Shown here: positions 1-5,199 of the stretch, in pieces | How positions within the stretch are numbered: position 1 is the stretch's first letter | How the letters are laid out: each line of letters opens with the position of its first letter | Source: Proteobacteria bacterium UBA6920 | GTDB lineage: Bacteria > Pseudomonadota > Gammaproteobacteria > SG8-11 | Assembly: GCA_002448875.1 (NCBI GenBank) | Contig: DKAS01000011.1 | Coordinates: 3,940 to 11,259, forward strand | Direction of reading: 5' to 3' | DNA length: 7,320 nucleotides | Translations under genes and position numbers: made by a program | The notes under the pieces: generated by a model | The model's input: only the letters and a program-made list of their open reading frames with translations | Told to the model about the DNA's origin: nothing | The model's database searches: none

Positions 1-104
1 CGGGCGGGAAAGCAAATATCACTAGTTTCATCACCATCGGTGGACGCGTTTTACACACCCTACCCGATGCAGACGCCATTGAGCGCATACCGGTTGTTAC
101 CTGA
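1..104 (+). CDS. C-terminal end of an unidentified protein (partial, 5' end outside window)
   Basis: Reading from base 3, an open frame of 33 codons runs from the window edge to a TGA at 102-104. Its composition looks like ordinary protein (ending ADAIERIPVVT), with balanced use of I, V, T, G and charged residues and no low-complexity bias. There is no start codon in the visible part, so the gene begins to the left of the window. The gene on its right is on the opposite strand and its stop codon lies 41 bases away, so the two converge; I see no clear terminator hairpin between them. I do not recognise the family from this fragment, and a chance open frame of this length cannot be fully excluded. 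Confidence 0.5.
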   Translation, partial: GGKANITSFITIGGRVLHTLPDADAIERIPVVT

Positions 105-145
105 TTATTCGCAAGGACCACTGGGTTAATAGCGAACGCAGCGGT

Positions 146-1003
146 CTACGGGTGATAAACGGAGTTGTCCCAGCCGTTGACCCAGATGTTGTTGCCTTGG
201 TAGAGGTAGAAATATTGCCAATCCTCCTTTCTCTCTAATTTGTCTGTCATCCAATTCGCCGTTCCAGGCTCGGCGTAGGTAAAACAATTCTCAAAGTCAA
301 CTCCTGTCAATACTGTCTCACCAGGATCATCAGTTATCGCAACTGTGGGAGATTGGAGATCTTGATCATAATAACAAGCAGATGTCGTTGAATCGGTAGC
401 ATAAAAGAGATCGTAGTAGCGCAGGTTCTCATAGGTTGCTCCGTCAGCGGCACTCGAAAACAGTTGCAATACCGTCCCGTTTAATCCTTCCCGGGTAACG
501 ATATTTCCATAGACTCGATAAAACGCATGAATATAACCATCGGTATAGAATGCGGGCTCACCAGTACAGGTGTTATTCGTATACCACAACCCGCCGAGAA
601 ACCAGCGGCCGTCCAGCTCGGTCAATTGGCCGTTGATCAGGGTTTTGTAGCCGGGGTCAGCGACCCATGCGGTCACGCTTTTGAACCAATAGTCCTCTGT
701 TCTATCGTCCGTGGGATCCTTGGTGTAGTAAAAGTCGTGGGGATCGTAGTCGCAGCGCGGGCTGACCCAGCAGCCGACCGCGGGATTGTTCGCCTGGCGT
801 GGCTGACACCAGAGGGGGTGATTGGTCTGGACGTAGATTTGTTCGGCGGTGTCGGTCTTATCGGAATGACTGGACAGGGCATCATTCAGGCGGGACAGCC
901 CGTCACTCACGCTGGACCGCAAGTCACCCCCGCAGCCGCTGAGCAAAACGCAGAGGAAGCCGGTGATCGTGATGAGTTTCGCGTGGGTTACGCATCGAAA
1001 CAT
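146..1003 (-). CDS. Orphan outer-membrane lipoprotein, Cys- and aromatic-rich
   Basis: This encodes 285 residues. The N-terminus is a lipoprotein signal: a short basic n-region, a hydrophobic stretch (about residues 10-21) and the lipobox LSGC with Cys24 as the lipidated residue. Position +2 is Gly rather than Asp, which by the Lol rule predicts sorting to the outer membrane. A Ser/Asp-rich linker (about 28-55) leads to a globular part rich in Tyr, Trp and Phe. The mature chain has six further cysteines (66, 78, 84, 146, 210, 240), enough for three disulfides, which fits a periplasmic or surface-exposed protein. The ATG at 1003 is preceded by GGGAG about ten bases upstream, supporting this start. 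I do not recognise a family and assign no function. Base composition, especially of the 3' half, is visibly less GC-rich than the genes to the right, which could mean a different evolutionary origin. It appears monocistronic. Confidence 0.85.
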   Translation of the reverse strand: MFRCVTHAKLITITGFLCVLLSGCGGDLRSSVSDGLSRLNDALSSHSDKTDTAEQIYVQTNHPLWCQPRQANNPAVGCWVSPRCDYDPHDFYYTKDPTDDRTEDYWFKSVTAWVADPGYKTLINGQLTELDGRWFLGGLWYTNNTCTGEPAFYTDGYIHAFYRVYGNIVTREGLNGTVLQLFSSAADGATYENLRYYDLFYATDSTTSACYYDQDLQSPTVAITDDPGETVLTGVDFENCFTYAEPGTANWMTDKLERKEDWQYFYLYQGNNIWVNGWDNSVYHP

Positions 1004-1037
1004 CGAGCTAAGACTCCCAACGATTCCGCCTGAGGTA

Positions 1038-1049
1038 AGTATAACTATA
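1038..1049 (-). promoter_or_regulatory. Possible -10 region(s) for the lipoprotein gene
   Basis: On the minus strand two adjacent -10-like hexamers, TATAGT (1044-1049) and TATACT (1038-1043), sit 35-46 bases upstream of the ATG at 1003 in an AT-rich patch. I find no good -35 hexamer at 16-18 bases from either, so this is a weak call based on the -10 similarity and position only. Confidence 0.3.
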
Positions 1050-1165
1050 AAGCGCAGGGGATATGAAAAATGCCAACGGGTTCACACTTCCGGGCAAGGT
1101 GGGATCGTCTGCGGCGATGGCAGCGCAAGGAGCGGGGCGGCAATAGTGGATGGTAACTCGGAATT

Positions 1166-1205
1166 GCAGTTATACGCAGTATTAAACTATGCTGCGTATA
1201 ACTGC
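1166..1205. repeat. Perfect 14-bp inverted repeat with 12-base AT-rich spacer
   Basis: The arms GCAGTTATACGCAG (1166-1179) and CTGCGTATAACTGC (1192-1205) are exact reverse complements, separated by a 12-base spacer (1180-1191) that is almost all A/T. A perfect 14-bp dyad is well beyond chance in a window this size. It could be a hairpin in RNA, an operator for a dimeric regulator, a tyrosine-recombinase-type core site or a remnant of a mobile-element end. No T-run follows on either strand, which argues against a standard intrinsic terminator. The arm orientation does not match an integron attC site, whose outer boxes read RYYYAAC at the left and GTTRRRY at the right. Confidence 0.85.
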
Positions 1206-1532
1206 CTGCGCCCGCATCTTTAGGAATTATCTGAACGAAAGCACCCGTCTGCTGTATGCGCAATCGCTCGGCCAGTCGCTGCATGCGGCGGTTCCCAATG
1301 GTCGCGGTTTGTCATTCGTGCAGAAGGTCGGCGACTACTTGGGTTAGCCAGATTTCCAATTTTACATACCAGCGGAATGAGGTCGCGCCATCGGCGACAC
1401 CTGTGGTCATCTTAGATGTTACTGCGTGCGTTTGTATTACATTCACGGCCGCCTATCAGGAAATGCCTGAAATCCTGTTGTATCAGTGCCAGTGATGCGT
1501 GGAATTCCGCGTGTTCGCGGGATCCGGGTCAT

Positions 1533-1541
1533 TGTTATACT
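1533..1541 (+). promoter_or_regulatory. Extended -10 promoter of the GT39 gene
   Basis: The string TGTTATACT is an extended -10 element (TGn followed by TATACT, five of six matches to TATAAT). No strong -35 is visible, as is usual for extended -10 promoters. Predicted transcription would start near 1548 and give a leader of about 26 bases to the ATG at 1574, which agrees with the ribosome site found there. Confidence 0.5.
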
Positions 1542-1573
1542 TTCGCGGTCTTGGTCATTCCGGGAGAACACTC

Positions 1574-3085
1574 ATGCTTCCTGGCGTCTACAAGACGGCG
1601 GTCGCTGTCCCGTCCTATCGTCACACCCTCGATATATTCCGTGCGCGCTGGCTGGCGAACGATGCCGTGCTGCTCGCTTTCGGCATTACGCTCTGGCTCG
1701 CGGCCAAGGCCTGGTTGCTGGCGACGGCGGACATTCAATTGCATTTCGATGAAGCCCAGTACTGGGAATGGGCGCAGCGCCTGGACTGGAGTTACTACTC
1801 CAAGGGGCCGCTGGTGGCCTGGCTGATCGCGCTGGCCGAATTTCTCTTCGGCAAGGGCGAGTGGCAGGTGCGCCTGTTCGGCTGGCTGGCGCACGGCGGT
1901 CTGCTGTGGTCGATGTATCACCTGACCCGCGCGCTCTACGCTGATCGCCGTGCCGCCTGGTGGGCGGTGGCGATCACCGCGCTGACCCCGCAATATTTCG
2001 TGCTCGGCGCGATCATGACCACCGACACGCTGTTATTGTGCTGCTGGTGCTGGGCTTTGTACGCGGTATGTCGTGCCTTGTATGCCGATGACGCCCTGGC
2101 CTGGTATCAGGCCGGCGCCGCCATCGGCCTGGGTCTGTTGGCGAAACTCACCATGGCGTTGCTGCCCGCCGCCGTTCTGGTCTGGCTGCTGTGGGATGAG
2201 ACGGCGCGGCAAAAGCTGCGCAGTCCGCACCTGTGGGGTGGCGCGCTGCTGGCGTTACTGCTGATCAGTCCCCTGATCTTGTGGAATTTGCAAAACGATT
2301 GGGTGATGTTTCGGCACGAACAGCATCGATTCACGGCGGTCGCCCTGGCGCCGGTGTCATTGGCGCTGTTCGTTCTGGGGCAGTTGTTGGCCATGTCGCC
2401 GCTGGTGGCGATGCTGGCGGCGCGCCTGGTCTATCGTCGGCCAACGCTGCCGGCGCAGGCGCTGCTGTGGGGCGTGTCCTGCCTGCTGGGGGTGTTTTTT
2501 CTGCTGCGCACCCAGGTGGGTGAAACGCAAGTGAACTGGGCGGCACCGATCTATCTGGGCTGGATCGTATTGTTCGCCGGCGGCATCGCGCGGCAAACGC
2601 CGGTGTACCGACGCTGGCTGACCAGCGGGATGGTGCTGTCGGCCCTGCTGCTGGCGGCGGTGTTTTTTCCCGCGGTCTTCGTCTTGCCGGCCGACAGTAT
2701 CGCTTCGTTGCGCAGCGTCAGCGGCTGGCGGCAGCAGATGCAGCAACTGCATCGCCAGGCGCCGGCCGTGGATTTTCTTCTCACCACCAGTTATCCCCTG
2801 GCGGCGGAACTGGCGTTCTACTGGCCGGAACGATTGCCGGTGTATGTCGTCGGCGATGCACGCCGTCGCTACAATCAGCATGACCTGTGGCCGGCGGTGG
2901 CGCGGGAAGCCGGGCGTGACGCCCTGGTGGTGGAAAACGCGAAACTGGCGACCGCGTCGCTGCCGCAGGCGTTTTCCTCCTGTCGGCCGCTGCCGGCGCC
3001 TGGGGCGGATGCCGCGCGCTCCTGGCAGGTGCTGTTTTGCCGTCAGTATCGGCCGGTGCACTGGCCGGCGCCGGGGCACTACTAG
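1574..3085 (+). CDS. GT39 / ArnT-like membrane glycosyltransferase (GT-C fold)
   Basis: The protein has 503 residues. The frame stays open upstream to 1499, but I place the start at the ATG at 1574 because GGGAG (1562-1566) lies seven bases before it and the likely promoter lies between 1499 and 1574. The family call rests on several features: about eleven hydrophobic segments between residues 29 and 372; the acidic pair Asp59-Glu60 in the first periplasmic loop, the conserved catalytic motif of GT39 enzymes; the following YYSKGPLVAW (74-83); a TTDTLLL segment after Met (149-155); and NWAAP (321-325). A soluble C-terminal region (about 375-503) contains a NQHDLW motif. GT39 enzymes move a sugar from a polyprenyl-phosphate carrier, on the periplasmic side of the inner membrane, to lipid A, a glycan or a protein; the acceptor here cannot be read from the sequence. 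No glycan-synthesis neighbours are visible. Length fits the family. Confidence 0.92.
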   Translation: MLPGVYKTAVAVPSYRHTLDIFRARWLANDAVLLAFGITLWLAAKAWLLATADIQLHFDEAQYWEWAQRLDWSYYSKGPLVAWLIALAEFLFGKGEWQVRLFGWLAHGGLLWSMYHLTRALYADRRAAWWAVAITALTPQYFVLGAIMTTDTLLLCCWCWALYAVCRALYADDALAWYQAGAAIGLGLLAKLTMALLPAAVLVWLLWDETARQKLRSPHLWGGALLALLLISPLILWNLQNDWVMFRHEQHRFTAVALAPVSLALFVLGQLLAMSPLVAMLAARLVYRRPTLPAQALLWGVSCLLGVFFLLRTQVGETQVNWAAPIYLGWIVLFAGGIARQTPVYRRWLTSGMVLSALLLAAVFFPAVFVLPADSIASLRSVSGWRQQMQQLHRQAPAVDFLLTTSYPLAAELAFYWPERLPVYVVGDARRRYNQHDLWPAVAREAGRDALVVENAKLATASLPQAFSSCRPLPAPGADAARSWQVLFCRQYRPVHWPAPGHY

Positions 3086-3178
3086 CGGTCTTGCTTCCAT
3101 TGACGTTACTACCGATAGCGACGCGCTAAGGTGCGCGGCGTGCAGCGTGTTTGATAAATCCTGCGCGTCGGTGCCAGG

Positions 3179-3208
3179 GCAACCCGCCCGGCGAGCGTTG
3201 GGGGTTGC
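3179..3208. terminator. Possible hairpin between two convergent genes
   Basis: GCAACCC (3179-3185) pairs exactly with GGGTTGC (3202-3208) across a GC-rich 16-base loop. It lies between the stop of the GT39 gene and the stop of the minus-strand STN gene, where a bidirectional terminator would be expected. There is no T-run on either side, so it is only a candidate. Confidence 0.25.
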
Positions 3209-3221
3209 AAGCGGGGACTGA

Positions 3222-3980
3222 TCAGGGCGTGGGGTCGCCGCCACCGCCACCGCCGGAATCCAGCGCCGGGTCGGCGTTATCGGCGGGGGGGATGGCGGGG
3301 GGGATGGCGGGGGATTCCACATTCGACGGTAGGGCGGCCGATACCGCCTGCGGTATCGCAGTGCTTTCGTCGACGGCTGCCGCGGGGGCTGGCATCGCCG
3401 GTGCCGCGGGCAGCATGCGCCGGTTGCCGCGCACGCCGCGGTTGCGGCGCACGCCCCGCGGTGCGTTGGTCAAATCCGGCGCCGGGTCGACAGCCGAATC
3501 GACAACCGTATCGACGGCCGCATCGACGGCCGGGGCGGCGCTCGGATACGGTGGCTGATAGGCGGGCCGTGAGATGGAGCTTTGGCCGGCATTGGCGAGT
3601 TCACCGTCCGCCGACAACAGAACGATCTTGACCTGTTTCTTGCCCGTACGGTTATCGGTGTCGTAGGTAATGATGTTGTTGCGCGACGCGAACAGCCGCG
3701 GCAGCACCCGCTCCAGCGGTGCATTCTGCAGGTTGATGCTGACCATGAACGAGGGCGGTCCTGAGGGCTGCAAAATCTGCAGATCACCTTTGGTGGCCAG
3801 TTCCCGCAATACTGTCTGAATGTCGGTGCCGGTAAAGTGCAGGGAGTAGGTTTGCGCCTTGCTATTGTAGACAATCCCGTCGGGATTGGGCTCGGCATAG
3901 GCCAAGCCGGCGCCGAGGGCGGCCACCAGGACGATGAAATGCCAACCACCGTTCGGTCTGACAGGATTTTGTGTTTGCAT
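3222..3980 (-). CDS. Exported orphan STN (secretin N0-like) domain protein, long low-complexity tail
   Basis: The protein has 252 residues. The frame is open upstream to 4205, but I choose the ATG at 3980: GGAG (complement of 3987-3990) lies six bases before it and it places a Sec signal peptide at the N-terminus, with a hydrophobic core and likely cleavage after AYA (27-29). Residues about 37-123 form one domain resembling the STN/N0 fold of secretins and TonB receptors: a strand TYSLHF, the helix TVLRELATK, a strand VSINLQNAPLERVL and the closing NNIITY. No secretin pore or TonB barrel follows. Instead there is a tail of about 130 residues: a (A/V)VDx repeat, an Arg-rich patch (about 175-188), Pro/Ala-rich sequence with IPPA repeats, and a run of six glycines. 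It is a clear paralogue of the gene transcribed just upstream. Function unknown; I infer periplasmic location and perhaps a scaffold or binding role. Confidence 0.85.
   Translation of the reverse strand: MQTQNPVRPNGGWHFIVLVAALGAGLAYAEPNPDGIVYNSKAQTYSLHFTGTDIQTVLRELATKGDLQILQPSGPPSFMVSINLQNAPLERVLPRLFASRNNIITYDTDNRTGKKQVKIVLLSADGELANAGQSSISRPAYQPPYPSAAPAVDAAVDTVVDSAVDPAPDLTNAPRGVRRNRGVRGNRRMLPAAPAMPAPAAAVDESTAIPQAVSAALPSNVESPAIPPAIPPADNADPALDSGGGGGGDPTP
3282..3315. repeat. Three 12-base repeats with poly-G tracts inside the STN gene
   Basis: Two exact copies of GGCGGGGGGGAT (3282-3293, 3294-3305) are followed by a shortened copy with five G (3306-3315). On the coding (minus) strand they encode IPPA-type repeats near the C-terminus. 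Two runs of seven G are sites where strand slippage could occur. Confidence 0.85.
3487..3534. repeat. Four imperfect 12-base tandem repeats inside the STN gene
   Basis: Four consecutive 12-base units begin TCGACAGCC, TCGACAACC, TCGACGGCC and TCGACGGCC (3487, 3499, 3511, 3523). In the minus-strand protein they encode a VD-containing four-residue repeat. The units keep the reading frame, so copy-number change would lengthen or shorten the tail without a frameshift. Confidence 0.85.
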
Positions 3981-4065
3981 AAGGCGCTCCATGGGGCACT
4001 GGCGCATGCGGAGGAACGTAGCAAACCCGCCGCTCCCATTCAAGACGTGGCTCTTAGTATTTTTA

Positions 4066-4071
4066 ATTATA
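4066..4071 (-). promoter_or_regulatory. Perfect -10 (TATAAT) for the downstream STN gene
   Basis: The minus strand reads TATAAT exactly here, inside a strongly AT-rich patch (4053-4100) that stands out from its surroundings. Predicted transcription would begin near 4059, giving a leader of about 79 bases to the ATG at 3980. The -35 region is poor (TTAATA or TAATAG at 18-19 bases). This suggests the second STN gene has its own promoter and does not depend only on read-through from the first. Confidence 0.5.
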
Positions 4072-4099
4072 ATATTCAATTGCTTGCGCCTATTAATTG

Positions 4100-4120
4100 A
4101 AGACGGTTCAAAAGACGGTT
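4100..4120. promoter_or_regulatory. Tandem 9-bp direct repeat upstream of the -10, possible activator site
   Basis: AAGACGGTT occurs at 4100-4108 and again at 4112-4120, that is, with a 12-base period. On the minus strand this puts two AACCGTCTT boxes at roughly -41 to -61 from the predicted start, where response regulators and other activators often bind when the -35 is weak. The repeat is seen; the regulatory role is inferred. Confidence 0.35.
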
Positions 4121-4155
4121 GCGAGCTGGCGGCCATGTCCCGGTCGCGGGGTAAC

Positions 4156-4237
4156 GCTGGATTCCCGCCCATCTCGTGTCTGAATCGTTGGTATCCGCGG
4201 TGCAAGCCTGCACGGATAGCCAGCGGGGATGACCAGC
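4156..4237. repeat. 82-bp extragenic palindromic element between the STN genes
   Basis: The ends are near-inverted repeats: GCTGGATTCCCGC (4156-4168) and the complement of GCTGGTCATCCCCGC (4223-4237), differing by one base and a two-base gap. Inside is a second dyad: TATCC, a three-base bulge, then GTGCA/TGCAC around a four-base loop (about 4192-4216), extended by TGG/CCA. The terminal sequence resembles the widespread GTCATTCCCGC...GCGGGAATCCAG class of dispersed repeats known from many proteobacteria. It abuts the stop codon of the upstream STN gene without a gap, so its transcript hairpin could also end or stabilise that mRNA. Confidence 0.65.
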
Positions 4238-4879
4238 CTAGTGTTCGCCGCTTGTCGAGGGATCGTGATTGTCCGTTGTTGTCGGAGTGAATGTGGCGTC
4301 TGTACTGGCGGGTGCGGCGGGCGTGCCAACAGCGCGCTGCGCGGGATCATTGGGATCGACAGCGGTCTGCGCCGCGGTATCGACGGGCATCGCCTGGGTG
4401 GGAAAGCGATTCTGATACGCCGCCATTTCGGTCGGATCGTTGTTGAGCCGCACGGCGCCGCTGCCGGCGGATGCGCCACCCGCCGGTACCAAGATGATTT
4501 TCGCGTACACGACTTCACTGCGCGGATTCTTTTCATAGGTGATGATGTTATTGCGCGGGGCGATCAAGCGGGGCAGAACTTTGTCCAAAGGCGCGTCGTG
4601 CAAATTTATACTCACGGTGAAATCGGCCTGATCGGCGGGGAAGTCGACGCGTACGCCGCTTTTGGCCGCCAGCTCCGCCAGCACCGAACGCAGGCTGATA
4701 TTGTTCAAGTGCAACGAATACGTTCGGGTTTTCTCCTGGTATTCGATGGCGCCGGGCACGGGCTCGACCGCGGCGGCGTTCAAGCTGACGGCGCTGGCGA
4801 TCACCTGCAACAGCAGCCCGTAACGCGACGCCGCGCACAGGCGTTGCAACTTTACGGAACGGTTGATTGAATTTCTCAA
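4238..4879 (-). CDS. Exported orphan STN (secretin N0-like) domain protein, paralogue of the next gene
   Basis: The protein has 213 residues if it starts at the TTG at 4879. I accept this rare start because GGGAG lies about eight bases upstream, no in-frame ATG exists before the STN domain ends, and it yields a proper signal peptide: basic n-region, a hydrophobic core from about residue 21, likely cleavage after NAA or AAA (about 36-37). Residues about 44-131 are one STN/N0-like domain aligning without difficulty to the paralogue downstream: TYSLHL, SVLAELAAKSG, VSINLHDAPLDKVLPRL and RNNIITY are shared or nearly so. The tail (about 132-213) is Ala/Pro/Thr-rich, carries a PVDTAAQTAVDP stretch like the VD repeats of the paralogue, and ends in a Thr/Asp/Ser segment. 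It is shorter and lacks the Arg patch and poly-Gly. No pore or barrel domain is present. It is transcribed before its twin, 257 bases away. Function unknown. Confidence 0.85.
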   Translation of the reverse strand: MRNSINRSVKLQRLCAASRYGLLLQVIASAVSLNAAAVEPVPGAIEYQEKTRTYSLHLNNISLRSVLAELAAKSGVRVDFPADQADFTVSINLHDAPLDKVLPRLIAPRNNIITYEKNPRSEVVYAKIILVPAGGASAGSGAVRLNNDPTEMAAYQNRFPTQAMPVDTAAQTAVDPNDPAQRAVGTPAAPASTDATFTPTTTDNHDPSTSGEH

Positions 4880-5199
4880 GCTTGTCGCTCCCGCAGGCGA
4901 TTGCCGGAAAGTTATCGTGCCGGCGAATCCAAAAAGAACTGATTTTCGGTTCTATATTGCGCCTGCATCTTTGCTTCTGACAAGATCCTTCGCTGCGCAG
5001 CAAGGTATGCCAGTGTCGCCGTCGGAATTGCGCATCATCAAAAAAAAAGATGTTGAAGCATGGCTGGCGTCGATCCTGACGATGTATGGTGTCGCGCTTG
5101 GAGCCGGTGCAGGGAATACAACGAGGTCGAATAGGTAAGTTAGTTGTAAGTTTGTTTGTGAAACACTGGTCCTCACTGGAACACAGAAGGCGGGTTGCC
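4880..5199. promoter_or_regulatory. Divergent intergenic region between the STN pair and the lipoprotein/fibre operon
   Basis: These 320 bases must hold the promoters of both divergent units. On the minus strand a TTGTCA (five of six to the -35 consensus, within 4978-4983) lies upstream of TATAGA (4951-4956), but the spacing of 21 bases is too long, so I do not call a promoter. A short dyad AGAAC/GTTCT (4935-4939 and 4949-4953) overlaps this area. A run of nine A (5040-5048) lies further right. No confident plus-strand promoter is visible. A 43-codon frame (5006-5138) looks mildly protein-like but its ribosome site is poorly placed. Confidence 0.4.

Larger units (their letters stand above)
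1050..1573. other. Long intergenic stretch without a convincing gene
   Basis: No open frame here has both a plausible start with a ribosome site and protein-like composition over a useful length. The stretch contains a 27-codon frame from 1063, a 52-codon plus-strand frame at 1189-1347 whose sequence is protein-like but lacks a ribosome site, and the inverted repeat at 1166-1205. Its right end carries the promoter and ribosome site of the glycosyltransferase. It may hold the remains of a decayed gene. Confidence 0.6.

Noticed and set aside
527..1033. Plus-strand open frame of 168 codons opposite the lipoprotein gene
   Set aside because: Antisense to a gene with a clear lipobox and ribosome site; product is a featureless Gly/Val/Ala-rich sequence.
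1063..1146. 27-codon open frame from ATG at 1063
   Set aside because: Very short, the purine run is only two bases from the ATG, and it overlaps no recognisable feature.
1166..1205. Integron attC site
   Set aside because: The dyad begins with GTTATAC and ends with GTATAAC boxes, the reverse of the attC order, and the boxes do not fit GTTRRRY; no second inner box pair or integrase is present.
1499..1573. 25-residue N-terminal extension of the GT39 protein
   Set aside because: It spans the extended -10 promoter and the ribosome site, and no good site precedes 1499.
2357..3322. Long minus-strand open frame (321 codons) opposite the GT39 gene
   Set aside because: It is the shadow of a GC-rich membrane protein gene: the product is Arg/Gln/Pro/His-rich without domain-like pattern, while the plus frame matches GT39 motifs throughout.
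3981..4205. N-terminal extension of the downstream STN protein to 4205
   Set aside because: It would bury the signal peptide 75 residues inside the protein, and the proposed -10 and AT-rich region lie within it. The ATG at 3980 has its own GGAG.
5006..5138. Small plus-strand open frame of 43 codons in the divergent region
   Set aside because: Composition is mildly protein-like but the only purine run (AAGG) ends one base before the ATG, and the frame lies where promoters are expected. Kept as a note only.
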